64,000 nucleotides of DNA from an uncultured Eubacteriales bacterium. GTDB lineage: Bacteria > Bacillota > Clostridia > Oscillospirales > Acutalibacteraceae. The position numbers and the translations under genes are program-made. Shown here in pieces: positions 16,726-25,089 of this stretch (position 1 is the first letter of the stretch; every line of letters begins with the position of its first letter). The DNA is taken from NCBI GenBank assembly GCA_934725425.1, contig CAKVAX010000002.1:134141-198140 (forward strand). The letters run 5' to 3'. Under the pieces are notes generated by a model that made no database searches, was not told where the DNA came from, and saw nothing but the letters and a program-made list of their open reading frames with translations.

Positions 16726-17814
16726 CTAGTCTTCTTTTCCTGATAATTTTGCAGCACGGTCAGCTGTTATTAAAGCATCAATTATTTCATCTAAGCTTCC
16801 ATTTAAAATATCTTCAAGCTTGTATAAAGTCAGCCCAATACGGTGATCTGTTACACGGCTTTGAGGGTAATTGTAAGTCCTTATTCTTTCGGAACGATCT
16901 CCCGTACCAACCTGAGAACGTCTTTCTTCAGCTACAGCGCTTTCTTGCTCGGCGCGCTTTGCTTCCAACAATCTCGATTTTAAAACTTTCATAGCTTTGT
17001 CTTTATTTTTGTACTGGCTTCTTTCATCTTGGCATTCAACCACTAATCCGGTAGGCAAATGGGTTATTCTTATTGCGGATTCTGTTTTATTTACGTGTTG
17101 TCCGCCCGCTCCGCCTGCACGATAGGTGTCAATTTGCAAATCAGTTGGGTTTATATCTATTTCTACATCTTCGGCTTCAGGCAGTACTGCTACAGTTACC
17201 GTTGAAGTATGCACTCTGCCTTGAGCTTCGGTATCCGGCACCCTTTGGACTCTATGAACTCCGCTTTCGAATTTTAATCTTGAGTACGCACCTTCACCCG
17301 AAATCATAAAACTGATTTCTTTGAAACCGCCTAGTTGTGTTTCGTTTGAGTTTAAAACTTCTACTTTCCAGCGCCTTTCCTGGGCATACATGTTATACAT
17401 TCTAAATAAAACTCCGGAAAATAACGCTGCTTCTTCTCCGCCCGCTCCTCCGCGAATTTCTATAATAACATTTCTGTCGTCGTTAGGGTCTTTGGGGAGA
17501 AGTAGGATTTTTAATTCATCGGATATTTTACTTATGTTTTCTTTAGCGGTTTCTATTTCCAATTCCGCCATTTCTTTGAATTCTTTTTCTATTCCGGATT
17601 CTTCAAGAATTTCCTTAGCTTCATTTAAATTTTTTTCTTGGACTTTATACTCGCGGTACTTTTCTACTATAGGTGTTAAATTTTTCAATTCTTTCATAAG
17701 AGATTTATATTTGTTCTGGTCTGAAAGAATTGCCGGGTTACACAGTTCTTCGTTTATTTCTTCAAATCTTTTCTCTGTGGATTCTAATCTACTGAACAAG
17801 TTTACTTCCTCCAT
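16726..17814 (-). CDS. prfA: Peptide chain release factor 1
   Basis: A 362-residue class I release factor for UAA and UAG. The peptidyl-hydrolysis motif GGQ lies in AGGAGGQHVNKTESA (about 231-245), and the stop-codon recognition loop region carries the RF1-type sequence around RGGAGGEEAALF and VPDTEAQGRVHTS. Length is standard. It is the first gene of the operon with tsaC, the transglycosylase and the M18 peptidase. The usual downstream methylase prmC, which modifies the GGQ glutamine, is not in this operon. Confidence 0.97.
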   Translation of the reverse strand: MEEVNLFSRLESTEKRFEEINEELCNPAILSDQNKYKSLMKELKNLTPIVEKYREYKVQEKNLNEAKEILEESGIEKEFKEMAELEIETAKENISKISDELKILLLPKDPNDDRNVIIEIRGGAGGEEAALFSGVLFRMYNMYAQERRWKVEVLNSNETQLGGFKEISFMISGEGAYSRLKFESGVHRVQRVPDTEAQGRVHTSTVTVAVLPEAEDVEIDINPTDLQIDTYRAGGAGGQHVNKTESAIRITHLPTGLVVECQDERSQYKNKDKAMKVLKSRLLEAKRAEQESAVAEERRSQVGTGDRSERIRTYNYPQSRVTDHRIGLTLYKLEDILNGSLDEIIDALITADRAAKLSGKED

Positions 17815-17870
17815 TTATTGTAGTCTAATTCTTAATTATACTACAAACTATATTATTTCGCTACTTATAA

Positions 17871-18809
17871 TTATTGTTTGTTCCAATTTATGTTTACAGG
17901 ATTAGAAGATACGAAATTTCCCAGGTCTATTTTTCCGTCATGGATATAACCTATTCCGCTTAAGTTTCCTCTAAAACATTCGGTCGAGTGTATGATGCAA
18001 AAATCCCTTTCATTACATACGCTCCTGAATGTATATCCTCGAGTTTGCAAATCGTGACCTTTTACTATTCTTTTGATGTTTGTGTTATGTTCAAAAAATT
18101 TTCGAATGTCTTTTTCAAAAAAATTAACTTCGAATCTATCCCAAAGTAAGTCGTAAATGAATCGATTTTTACTATTTAAATTTAAGGCTATATTAGTGGT
18201 ACAATAGCTTCCTTTTTTAATGCTGTCTACTTTGGATGGGCCGTACTTCAAGAGCTTTTCCGGTATTCCTCCGTGTATGCAAAAAGTGTTTGAAATACCG
18301 TCGTCCACTATCGCAGCGATAGATAAACTGGAAAATATTTTTGAAATATTTAAAGTTATTTTATTAAATGCCGGCGAATCGGGTAAGCTCACTAACTTGC
18401 CAAACCAAGAGGAAGATACTAAAGTATCTTCGTGATTTCCGCGTATAAGAAATACATTGTATGGGTTGTGTAATTTCAATTCTAAAATAGTTTCCAAACA
18501 TTCAACGCTGTTTCGACCTCTGTCTACGTAATCTCCTAAAAATAAAATTTTTGTACGTGGGTCCTGATTGTATTTGGATTTAAAAAACGAAACGCATCTT
18601 ACCAAGAATTCCAAATTACCGTGTATATCCCCAACTACCACAGTAGGTCCGTTTATTTTTAGCAGAGATGGTTCATTTTTTAAAATTTTTACAATATTAT
18701 GATTATCGGTTTCATTCGTGAAGGGCTTAAACAAAGCATAAAAGGGCGGAGTTGACAATGTTGTCAAAAAGATTCCCAAAGCTATAGATAAAAATTTATT
18801 TTTAATCAT
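17871..18809 (-). CDS. Exported PPP-family serine/threonine protein phosphatase
   Basis: A 312-residue protein from ATG 18809, chosen because AAGGAGG lies 7 nt ahead; a longer frame starts 21 nt upstream without a site. Residues about 1-25 form a signal peptide. The mature part has all PPP landmarks in order: GDIHG (60-64), GDYVDRG (92-98), RGNHE (123-127), a later IHGGIP, and KGHDLQTRGY. These bind two metals and give Ser/Thr phosphoprotein phosphatase activity. Such enzymes are common in eukaryotes and normally cytosolic in bacteria, so a Sec-exported one suggests action on host or surface proteins (inference). It has its own strong promoter and is not linked to a kinase. Confidence 0.85.
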   Translation of the reverse strand: MIKNKFLSIALGIFLTTLSTPPFYALFKPFTNETDNHNIVKILKNEPSLLKINGPTVVVGDIHGNLEFLVRCVSFFKSKYNQDPRTKILFLGDYVDRGRNSVECLETILELKLHNPYNVFLIRGNHEDTLVSSSWFGKLVSLPDSPAFNKITLNISKIFSSLSIAAIVDDGISNTFCIHGGIPEKLLKYGPSKVDSIKKGSYCTTNIALNLNSKNRFIYDLLWDRFEVNFFEKDIRKFFEHNTNIKRIVKGHDLQTRGYTFRSVCNERDFCIIHSTECFRGNLSGIGYIHDGKIDLGNFVSSNPVNINWNKQ

Positions 18810-18835
18810 CCGGTACCTCCTTAAGCACATAACAT

Positions 18836-18864
18836 ATTGTAGTGATAATTTGTTTTTATGTCAA
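18836..18864 (-). promoter_or_regulatory. Promoter of the exported PPP phosphatase
   Basis: On the minus strand TTGACA (18864-18859) and TACAAT (18841-18836) are separated by 17 nt and lie 27 nt before the chosen ATG. Confidence 0.82.
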
Positions 18865-18948
18865 AAAATTAATTTTGTCTTTTTTTAAAAAATTGTTTAA
18901 AATAATAAGTGAATATTTATTTTTGATTTGATAGGTGAATGTATTTTA

Positions 18949-19929
18949 ATGAAAAAAATATCGGTAAATAAAAATGATGCAGGCAACAGATTGGATAAAT
19001 TTATAAATAAGTGCTTTCCTAATATTCCATATTCATTGTTGTATAAGTACATAAGAAAGAAAAGAATAAAAGTAAACGGGAAGAAAGAGGACATATCGTA
19101 TCGCCTCAAGGAAAACGATATCTTAGAGCTTTACATCAACGATGAATTATTAGAAAAACCAAATAAAAGCAGCGATTTTAAAGCTGCTTCGGAAGACATT
19201 GAGATTATATACGAAGATGATAATATTATGATTATAAATAAAAAGGCCGGGCTTATCGTTCATCCTGACGATGACGTAAAAGTGGATTGCCTTATAAATA
19301 GGATTAAAAATTATCTTTTTAAAAAGGGCGAATTTGATCCTGAAAACGAAAATTCTTTTGCTCCGGCTTTAGTGAATCGAATAGACAGAAACACTTCCGG
19401 TATGGTTATAGCTGCCAAGAACGCAGAGTCCCTGCGTATACTCAATTTAAAAATGAAAGAACGAGAATTACATAAAAAATATATCTGCATTTTGTGTGGA
19501 ACTTTGAAAAAAGATTCCGAAGTTTTAAAAGCATTTCTCGATAAAAATTCTTCCGAAAATAAGGTATATATAAGCGATAAAATGAAAAACAAAAATTACA
19601 AAACCATACTCACCAAGTATTCGGTTATTGATAAATCAAAAAAATTTACCCTGGCAGAGATTGAATTACTAACCGGTAGGACTCATCAAATCCGTGCGCA
19701 TATGGCTTATCACGGGTATCCTCTTCTTGGAGACGGAAAATATGGCACTAATAAAATTAACCGAGAGATGGGATATAAATATCAAGCTCTTTGCGCATAC
19801 AAGCTTAAGTTTGATTTTAAAGATAAAAATAATCTTTTGGGGTACCTCGACGGAAAGGAATTTAGGATAGAAATGGGCAAGATATGGTTTGTAAGTGATT
19901 TTTACAAAAGATTGGTAAATATTTTTTAA
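18949..19929 (+). CDS. RluA-family pseudouridine synthase
   Basis: A 326-residue rRNA-modifying enzyme. An S4 RNA-binding domain (about 1-75) begins MKKISVNKNDAGNRLDKF. The catalytic domain has the RluA motif RIDRNTSGMVI (about 144-154) with the catalytic Asp, and TGRTHQIRAH near 245-254. It isomerises specific uridines, probably in 23S rRNA (RluC/RluD group); the exact site is not readable. I prefer the ATG at 18949 over the TTG 21 nt earlier because AGGTGA lies ahead of it and the S4 domain starts there. Its stop overlaps the convergent spoIIM stop by 4 nt. Confidence 0.92.
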   Translation: MKKISVNKNDAGNRLDKFINKCFPNIPYSLLYKYIRKKRIKVNGKKEDISYRLKENDILELYINDELLEKPNKSSDFKAASEDIEIIYEDDNIMIINKKAGLIVHPDDDVKVDCLINRIKNYLFKKGEFDPENENSFAPALVNRIDRNTSGMVIAAKNAESLRILNLKMKERELHKKYICILCGTLKKDSEVLKAFLDKNSSENKVYISDKMKNKNYKTILTKYSVIDKSKKFTLAEIELLTGRTHQIRAHMAYHGYPLLGDGKYGTNKINREMGYKYQALCAYKLKFDFKDKNNLLGYLDGKEFRIEMGKIWFVSDFYKRLVNIF

Positions 19930-20567
19930 AAATCAAAAAATTTTACAAACATCGCCGTGAAACAAACGTCAATTAGAGCCGAAATTAAAAATAATACAAA
20001 ACTCAATCTTGAGTTTTTGATATGAGACTTAAATGCTGAAAACAGTTCCGGGTGGCTTTCTTTTGAAAATAAAGATTTTGCAAATTTAGATGAAAATTTA
20101 AAAGCTTGCGAAGAAAACAAAAGCAGTCCTATTGAAGATACAAAAATTCCCGGTAACATTATCAGTAGGTAAAAAGCGATGCCTTTTAATCCATAGATTA
20201 GATATAAATAACCGGCGCACAAACCAAGTGCAAGTCCACGAAAAAATACAGTAAATGGAATTAAAAGAGGCCCCCAAAATGAAAGTGCAAAAAATTCCAG
20301 TATGAATGTTAGAATTAACATCTGCGAACTCGAAGACGCAAATATTCCCAAAAATGACTCAAAAATTTTTTCTTTAAAACTGTTTATAAATACAAAATCT
20401 ATTTTATGTATATACTCCATGTTGATATACCCTGTGGATAATGACCCCAGCATCATTCCTATAATAAGCATCACTGACATTAGGATTAATACTCTGTTAT
20501 TTTTTCCGGTTTCCAGAATTTCGTATTTTTTTAGCGTAGATGTTAATTTAGAAATTATTTTCTGCAT
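19926..20567 (-). CDS. spoIIM: Stage II sporulation protein M
   Basis: A 213-residue integral membrane protein with about five hydrophobic spans. In spore formers SpoIIM works with SpoIID and SpoIIP in septal peptidoglycan removal and engulfment. The loop with FFRGLALGLCAGYLYLIYGLKG is typical of the SpoIIM/DUF95 family, and length agrees with Bacillus and Clostridium forms. The gene stands alone, facing the rluA-type gene with a 4-nt overlap of stop codons. spo0A and spoIVB a few kb away support a sporulation role. Confidence 0.88.
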   Translation of the reverse strand: MQKIISKLTSTLKKYEILETGKNNRVLILMSVMLIIGMMLGSLSTGYINMEYIHKIDFVFINSFKEKIFESFLGIFASSSSQMLILTFILEFFALSFWGPLLIPFTVFFRGLALGLCAGYLYLIYGLKGIAFYLLIMLPGIFVSSIGLLLFSSQAFKFSSKFAKSLFSKESHPELFSAFKSHIKNSRLSFVLFLISALIDVCFTAMFVKFFDF

Positions 20568-20652
20568 ATAATTGCTCCTTTGTTTGTTACTTCTTTTTTT
20601 GATACTAATTACTATGCATGTAAATTAATTTCTATGAGAAATTTTTAATAAA

Positions 20653-20683
20653 AATAAGCTTCTCCTAAAAAGAGAAGCTTATT
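20653..20683 (-). terminator. Terminator after the unknown gene at 20686
   Basis: A perfect 12-bp stem (AATAAGCTTCTC and complement) with a 7-nt loop is followed by a T-rich tail on the minus strand. Confidence 0.9.
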
Positions 20684-20685
20684 TT

Positions 20686-21441
20686 TTATTGTTGTGCTGC
20701 CAATGCTTTGGATAAGAACGAGCTGTTTTTCTTTGGTTTTTCTGGTTTAACTTTTTTGCCTTTGTATTTTTTAGCGGCTTCCCAAGATTTTTGCATTTCC
20801 TCACTTAGATATTGCTTAAGTTTGTTTTCGTTTTCTTCAGAGAGACCGTTCAAAATTACAATGGTTATTATACTTTTTACGCTAAGTCCCGAATTTTGAT
20901 ATAACTCACTTAATGTTTTTCCGAACTTGCTGATTTTAGAAGTGTTTTTTTCTGTCTTTATAAATTCGTTTATTTTCGGCAAAATAAATTCCCTTGAAAA
21001 TTTGATTGCTCGGAATTCTTCGTATTGTTCCTTCTCTTGCTGGATTTGGTCTTTAAGTTCAGGGAAAAATGTTGCCATGCGGTTTGCAAAAAACAGTCCG
21101 GTGATATTATTTTCACTTTCATCAGATTTCTTTTTTGCTTGACGAACCGGATTTTTTCCTTTTCCAACCATAGAAGTTATGAAATCATCCGTTATTAACT
21201 TTATATCCTTTTGAGAAGAATTCTCATCTAAAAGCCAAGCAGAAATTATTTTTGAAGAATTATCATCGCTACATGAAGATAAGGTTATTTGTTTTGAACT
21301 ATCATCGTACTTTATTTCGTAGGAGACAGCATCCTTTGAAATTATTAGATAACTTTCTTTTTTGTCCTTTACAGAAAATTTTTTTATTTTTTCGTTTTGG
21401 CAAATTGCATCGCAGATAATACTGAAATTATTTTTTTCCAA
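20686..21441 (-). CDS. Conserved-looking cytosolic protein of unknown function
   Basis: A 251-residue hydrophilic protein without signal peptide or membrane span; I do not recognise the family. Residues about 1-75 look like an alternating alpha/beta domain. A Lys-rich segment (about 92-108) is followed by a helical region (about 110-225). The C-terminus (about 220-251) is very basic and Lys/Pro rich (KKYKGKKVKPEKPKK), which may suggest nucleic acid or ribosome contact. It is a single gene with a good terminator, upstream of spoIIM on the same strand. Function is not assigned. Confidence 0.72.
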   Translation of the reverse strand: MEKNNFSIICDAICQNEKIKKFSVKDKKESYLIISKDAVSYEIKYDDSSKQITLSSCSDDNSSKIISAWLLDENSSQKDIKLITDDFITSMVGKGKNPVRQAKKKSDESENNITGLFFANRMATFFPELKDQIQQEKEQYEEFRAIKFSREFILPKINEFIKTEKNTSKISKFGKTLSELYQNSGLSVKSIITIVILNGLSEENENKLKQYLSEEMQKSWEAAKKYKGKKVKPEKPKKNSSFLSKALAAQQ

Positions 21442-21685
21442 GGTAAGTTCACTCCTGTTTTTTAAATATAAAAAAATATCTTATAAATTAATTCTATCAT
21501 ATATATTTTTTAAAACAACTAAAAAAAATTATAAGTCAATATCCATTATTTTCTTTTGTGTATTCTTATCAAAATGCAAATAATAATTCTGTCTACAATT
21601 TTATACATTAAATTCCTGATTTTTACAAAATTTATTTTTTTGCTATTTTCAAATTAATTATTCGACTTAAATAGAAGGGGGAATT

Positions 21686-22888
21686 ATGGTGAAAAAACTT
21701 TTTCAAAGATGCGCGATTGTAATGTCGGTATTAAGTTTGTTGTTTTTTTCGGGAATGTTATATGCCGAAATCGCTCTTCCTGATAAATATAATGTTTGTG
21801 ATTCGCAAAAAGATGAGTTTAGTATGTTCCCTTTCTGCGTAAAAAGGAATAACCTCAATAAATGCAATTTTTGCATTAAATTACTGGACATATTTCCTGT
21901 TAAAGATGTGGCAGTAAACGTCATTCCGAAACGCAGTGTGGTGCCTTGCGGAATTCCTTTTGGAGTTAAAATTTTCAGTAACGGAATTATGATAACCGGT
22001 CTTTCACAAGTAATTACAGATGATTCCACAAGTTTCCCGGCAAAATCCGCGGGTCTGAAAAAAGGCGACATAATAATGCGCATAAATGGAAAAGAAGTCA
22101 CAAATAATGAGGATTTAGAAAAACAAATAAAAGAGTCCGGCGGAAAAGCTCTTATTCTTTCTGTGCTTCGTGATGAAATGGAATTTGATGTTCCGATACG
22201 TCCGGAGTTGTCCTTTTCTGATAGTGAATATAAGCTGGGAATATGGGTAAGAGATAGCTCTGTGGGTATAGGGACACTTACTTTTTACGATAAAGACAAT
22301 AAAATGTTTGCGGGCCTTGGTCATGGTATTTGCGATGTGGATACAGGAAACATAGTGCCTGTAAAAAAAGGAGAGATAGTGGATGCGGCCATTACTGACA
22401 TTTCCAAAAGCTCCAAGGGTAGAGCAGGAGAACTAAAAGGGTGCTTTACAGATAATCAATCTTGCGGAGAAATTTATTCTAACAGCGATACCGGTATCTA
22501 TGGTAAAGCATATGAACTTCCGGAATATTTTGAAGAACTGGAAGTAGCCTTTAAGCAGGATGTAAAGAGAGGTTCGGCGTATATTATATGTACTATAGAA
22601 GGCGACAAACCGGTGATTTGTGAGGCTAATATAGACTCAGTAAACTATAATGTGAATTCTCCTACCAAAAATATAAAAATTTCTATAACAGATAAAGAGC
22701 TTTTGAAAAAAACAGGAGGAATAGTTCAAGGTATGAGTGGCAGCCCTATAATACAAAATGGAAAATTGGTGGGCGCCGTGACCCATGTTTTGGTCAATAA
22801 TCCTACCAAAGGATACGGCATTTTCGCCGAAACTATGCTGACAAATTCTAACAATCTTTTTGAATCCCAACACAAAAACGCTTCTTGA
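21686..22888 (+). CDS. spoIVB: SpoIVB peptidase (stage IV sporulation protein B)
   Basis: A 400-residue serine peptidase of family S55. In spore formers it is made in the forespore, crosses the inner membrane and cleaves SpoIVFA to trigger pro-sigma-K processing. The N-terminal hydrophobic segment (about 13-29) is the export signal. A PDZ domain covers about 95-175 (AGLKKGDIIMRINGKEV). The catalytic region has GHG with His213 and GMSGSPI with Ser353, followed by GAVTHVLVNNPTKGYGIF, a SpoIVB hallmark. It lies 118 nt upstream of spo0A, the conserved Firmicutes order. GAAGGGGG is the ribosome site. Confidence 0.95.
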   Translation: MVKKLFQRCAIVMSVLSLLFFSGMLYAEIALPDKYNVCDSQKDEFSMFPFCVKRNNLNKCNFCIKLLDIFPVKDVAVNVIPKRSVVPCGIPFGVKIFSNGIMITGLSQVITDDSTSFPAKSAGLKKGDIIMRINGKEVTNNEDLEKQIKESGGKALILSVLRDEMEFDVPIRPELSFSDSEYKLGIWVRDSSVGIGTLTFYDKDNKMFAGLGHGICDVDTGNIVPVKKGEIVDAAITDISKSSKGRAGELKGCFTDNQSCGEIYSNSDTGIYGKAYELPEYFEELEVAFKQDVKRGSAYIICTIEGDKPVICEANIDSVNYNVNSPTKNIKISITDKELLKKTGGIVQGMSGSPIIQNGKLVGAVTHVLVNNPTKGYGIFAETMLTNSNNLFESQHKNAS

Positions 22889-23006
22889 AAATTAACATAA
22901 TTTGACATATCTTACGAATATTATCTAATCCTTGGAAAACTATTGACATATTTGGTAAATTATGTAAATATAGATATCACAAACTATATTTACAGGAGGA
23001 AAATTT

Positions 23007-23798
23007 ATGCAAAATCGGTTAAAAATTCTTATTTCAGAGGACTGTGCAGAGTTTGATAGGGAAGCACTGGACATGTTTAAACATTATTCTATGGATTTGT
23101 CATTTTTGCCCAAAGATGGATTTAAAATTATTGAAATAATCGAAAATTCTTGCCCGGATGTAGTTATTATGGACTTATTTATGCCTCGCATAGATGCCAT
23201 AGGAATTATAAGCACAATAAAGAAAAATCATCATGTAGATATGCCCATGTTTATTGTGGTTTCAAATTTTGGACGTCCTACGCTTGAAAGAGAAGTTTTG
23301 TCAGCCGGTGCTTCTTATTTCATGCTTAAGCCAATTAATTATTCCGATATTATAGAAAAGATTCTTCAAGAGAATTATAAAAACACAATTTCTAAAGATA
23401 AATTTTCTTTCCGTGATGTGTCATCAATAGGGATAGATGAGTCAAATATGGAAGTTAGAATTACCGAAATTTTACATCAAATCGGTGTTCCTGCGCATAT
23501 AAAAGGCTATCATTATTTAAGAAATTCTATAATGATGTCTATAGAAAATCCCGGAATTATAAATTCTGTAACCAAGAGATTATATCCTGCAGTGGCTGAA
23601 AATTTCGAAACTACTCCCTCTAGAGTTGAAAGAGCAATTCGTCATGCCATCGAAGTGGCATGGGATAGGGGCGATGTTGATATTCTGAACTCTTATTTTG
23701 GCTATACAATTCATAATTCTCGTGGCAAGCCTACAAATTCTGAATTTATAGCTATGATAAGCGATAAGCTGCGCCTAAGTTTAAGGTCAGCAAGTTAA
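23007..23798 (+). CDS. spo0A: Sporulation master regulator Spo0A
   Basis: A 263-residue response regulator. The receiver domain (about 1-122) has the acidic pair EDC at 11-13, phospho-acceptor Asp56 in IMDLFMP and the conserved Lys in MLKPI. The C-terminal DNA-binding domain (about 150-263) has ITEILHQIGVPAHIKGYHYLR and the recognition-helix region TPSRVERAIRHAIEVAW, both nearly invariant in Spo0A. Phosphorylated Spo0A binds 0A boxes and starts sporulation. It follows spoIVB. AGGAGG lies 9 nt before the ATG, and a TTGACA-like box about 65 nt upstream may be its promoter. A terminator follows. Confidence 0.97.
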   Translation: MQNRLKILISEDCAEFDREALDMFKHYSMDLSFLPKDGFKIIEIIENSCPDVVIMDLFMPRIDAIGIISTIKKNHHVDMPMFIVVSNFGRPTLEREVLSAGASYFMLKPINYSDIIEKILQENYKNTISKDKFSFRDVSSIGIDESNMEVRITEILHQIGVPAHIKGYHYLRNSIMMSIENPGIINSVTKRLYPAVAENFETTPSRVERAIRHAIEVAWDRGDVDILNSYFGYTIHNSRGKPTNSEFIAMISDKLRLSLRSAS

Positions 23799-23812
23799 AA
23801 TATGTCTTTAAG

Positions 23813-23839
23813 CTGTTACAGTATATGTAGCAGTTTTTT
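23813..23839 (+). terminator. Terminator after spo0A
   Basis: An 8-bp stem (CTGTTACA / TGTAGCAG, one G-U) with a 5-nt loop is followed by six T. Confidence 0.88.
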
Positions 23840-23925
23840 GTTATATTTTAAAAATGTATTTTCGCATATTACCACATACACTCTGCATATAAATAGGCAT
23901 AGAATATAAACTGGAGGGTGTAAAA

Positions 23926-24876
23926 ATGGTAGAATTCTATCCCGAAGGACGATTAATAGATAATTTTGAAAATAAAAATTCATTAATGTGTCTTTCTAGT
24001 CTTGTGGAGGCTTATAATAATAAAAAGATACTCGAATCAAAAGCAATAATGTGTGATAAGGACCATAACCTTATAGTTGATTTGGGGTGCATGAAAGGAA
24101 TAATTCCACGTGATGAAGGAGCCTTGGGAATAAAGGAAGGACTGGTAAGAGATATCGCAGTAATTTCGAAAGTTAATCGTCCCGTGTGCTTTATAATTAC
24201 GGGATTTCAAAAAAATGAATACGGCAAAGAATTTGCAATATTATCCCGTAGAAAAGCGCAAGAGATTTGTATGCAAAAATACATTCTTAATTTATCTCCC
24301 GGAGATATCATTCCTGCAAGAATTACTCATATGGAAAATTTTGGCGCATTTGCAGATATAGGCTGCGGAATAGTTTCATTTTTACCGATTGATACTATAT
24401 CCGTCTCTAGAATTTCTCATCCCAGAGAGAGATTTTATATAGGTATGGATATAAACGTAATCGTTAAATATCTAGAGGGCGATAGAGTCCATTTAACGCA
24501 TAAAGAGCTTCTTGGAACATGGGAAGAAAACGCAGAACTTTTCGCAATAGGGGAGACAGTAAGAGGAATAATAAGGTCGGTGGAGGATTATGGAGTTTTT
24601 GTGGAATTAACTCCGAATTTAGCAGGATTGGCAGAGCCAAGAGAAACTGTATCGGAAGGTCAAGAGGCGAGTGTATATATAAAAAATATCGTACCGGATA
24701 AAATGAAAATTAAGTTAGTTATAATAGATACTTTTGAACAGATAAAAACTAAACCTACCATAAGTTATTTCTACAAAGAAAATCATATCGATAAATTTGT
24801 ATATTCCCCTGCCTCGAGTAATAGGCTTATAGAAAGTGATTTTACTCAAAAAATTCCATTATGTAACCGAGCTTAA
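23926..24876 (+). CDS. S1 RNA-binding-domain protein (ribosomal protein S1-like)
   Basis: A 316-residue protein built from about three S1/OB repeats, at roughly 35-108, 125-195 and 205-270. The second has GDIIPARITHMENFGAFADIG and the third GETVRGIIRSVEDYGVFVEL, both textbook S1 motifs. Firmicutes S1-like proteins of this size bind mRNA and help translation or RNA turnover; this one lacks the six-repeat layout of proteobacterial S1. The last ~45 residues are a short tail with no S1 pattern. It is monocistronic, with GGAGGGTG before the ATG and a terminator after it. Confidence 0.87.
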   Translation: MVEFYPEGRLIDNFENKNSLMCLSSLVEAYNNKKILESKAIMCDKDHNLIVDLGCMKGIIPRDEGALGIKEGLVRDIAVISKVNRPVCFIITGFQKNEYGKEFAILSRRKAQEICMQKYILNLSPGDIIPARITHMENFGAFADIGCGIVSFLPIDTISVSRISHPRERFYIGMDINVIVKYLEGDRVHLTHKELLGTWEENAELFAIGETVRGIIRSVEDYGVFVELTPNLAGLAEPRETVSEGQEASVYIKNIVPDKMKIKLVIIDTFEQIKTKPTISYFYKENHIDKFVYSPASSNRLIESDFTQKIPLCNRA

Positions 24877-24890
24877 ATGATTAAAAAAAT

Positions 24891-24927
24891 TGACTACCAT
24901 ACAAACTTGATAGGTAGTCAGTTTTTT
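24891..24927 (+). terminator. Terminator after the S1-domain gene
   Basis: An 8-bp stem (TGACTACC / GGTAGTCA) with a 12-nt loop is followed by six T (one G between). Confidence 0.82.
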
Positions 24928-24942
24928 GATATTTTTAATAAA

Positions 24943-25089
24943 CTAAAAATTATTATACACGAAAGTGATTGTATCAGATCGGCTTTCTAGTTCTGCCCAT
25001 AAAATCATAATTTCAATGATTGTTATCAATAGGATTTTAAAAGCATAACTTTTGATTATTTTAAGAAAAATGTTGTGTAATCTTTTCAT
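24943..25089 (-). CDS. dltX: DltX-like small membrane protein at the end of the dlt operon
   Basis: A 48-residue frame that starts at an ATG inside the dltD 3' end (29-nt overlap) and stops at 24943. It has one hydrophobic helix (about residues 16-31) preceded by FKILL and ends in TFVYNNF. DltX proteins are about 50 residues, have a single span and end in a conserved FIYNEF-like motif; they join the DltB/DltC/DltD machinery that moves D-Ala to teichoic acid. The match of size, topology, C-terminus and location is strong. It is unusual in being last, since dltX normally precedes dltA. AAAGGA lies upstream, with long spacing. Confidence 0.78.
   Translation of the reverse strand: MKRLHNIFLKIIKSYAFKILLITIIEIMILWAELESRSDTITFVYNNF

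Noticed and set aside
21572..21658. A 27-codon hydrophobic frame upstream of spoIVB
   Set aside because: There is no ribosome site and the AT-rich sequence yields such frames by chance.
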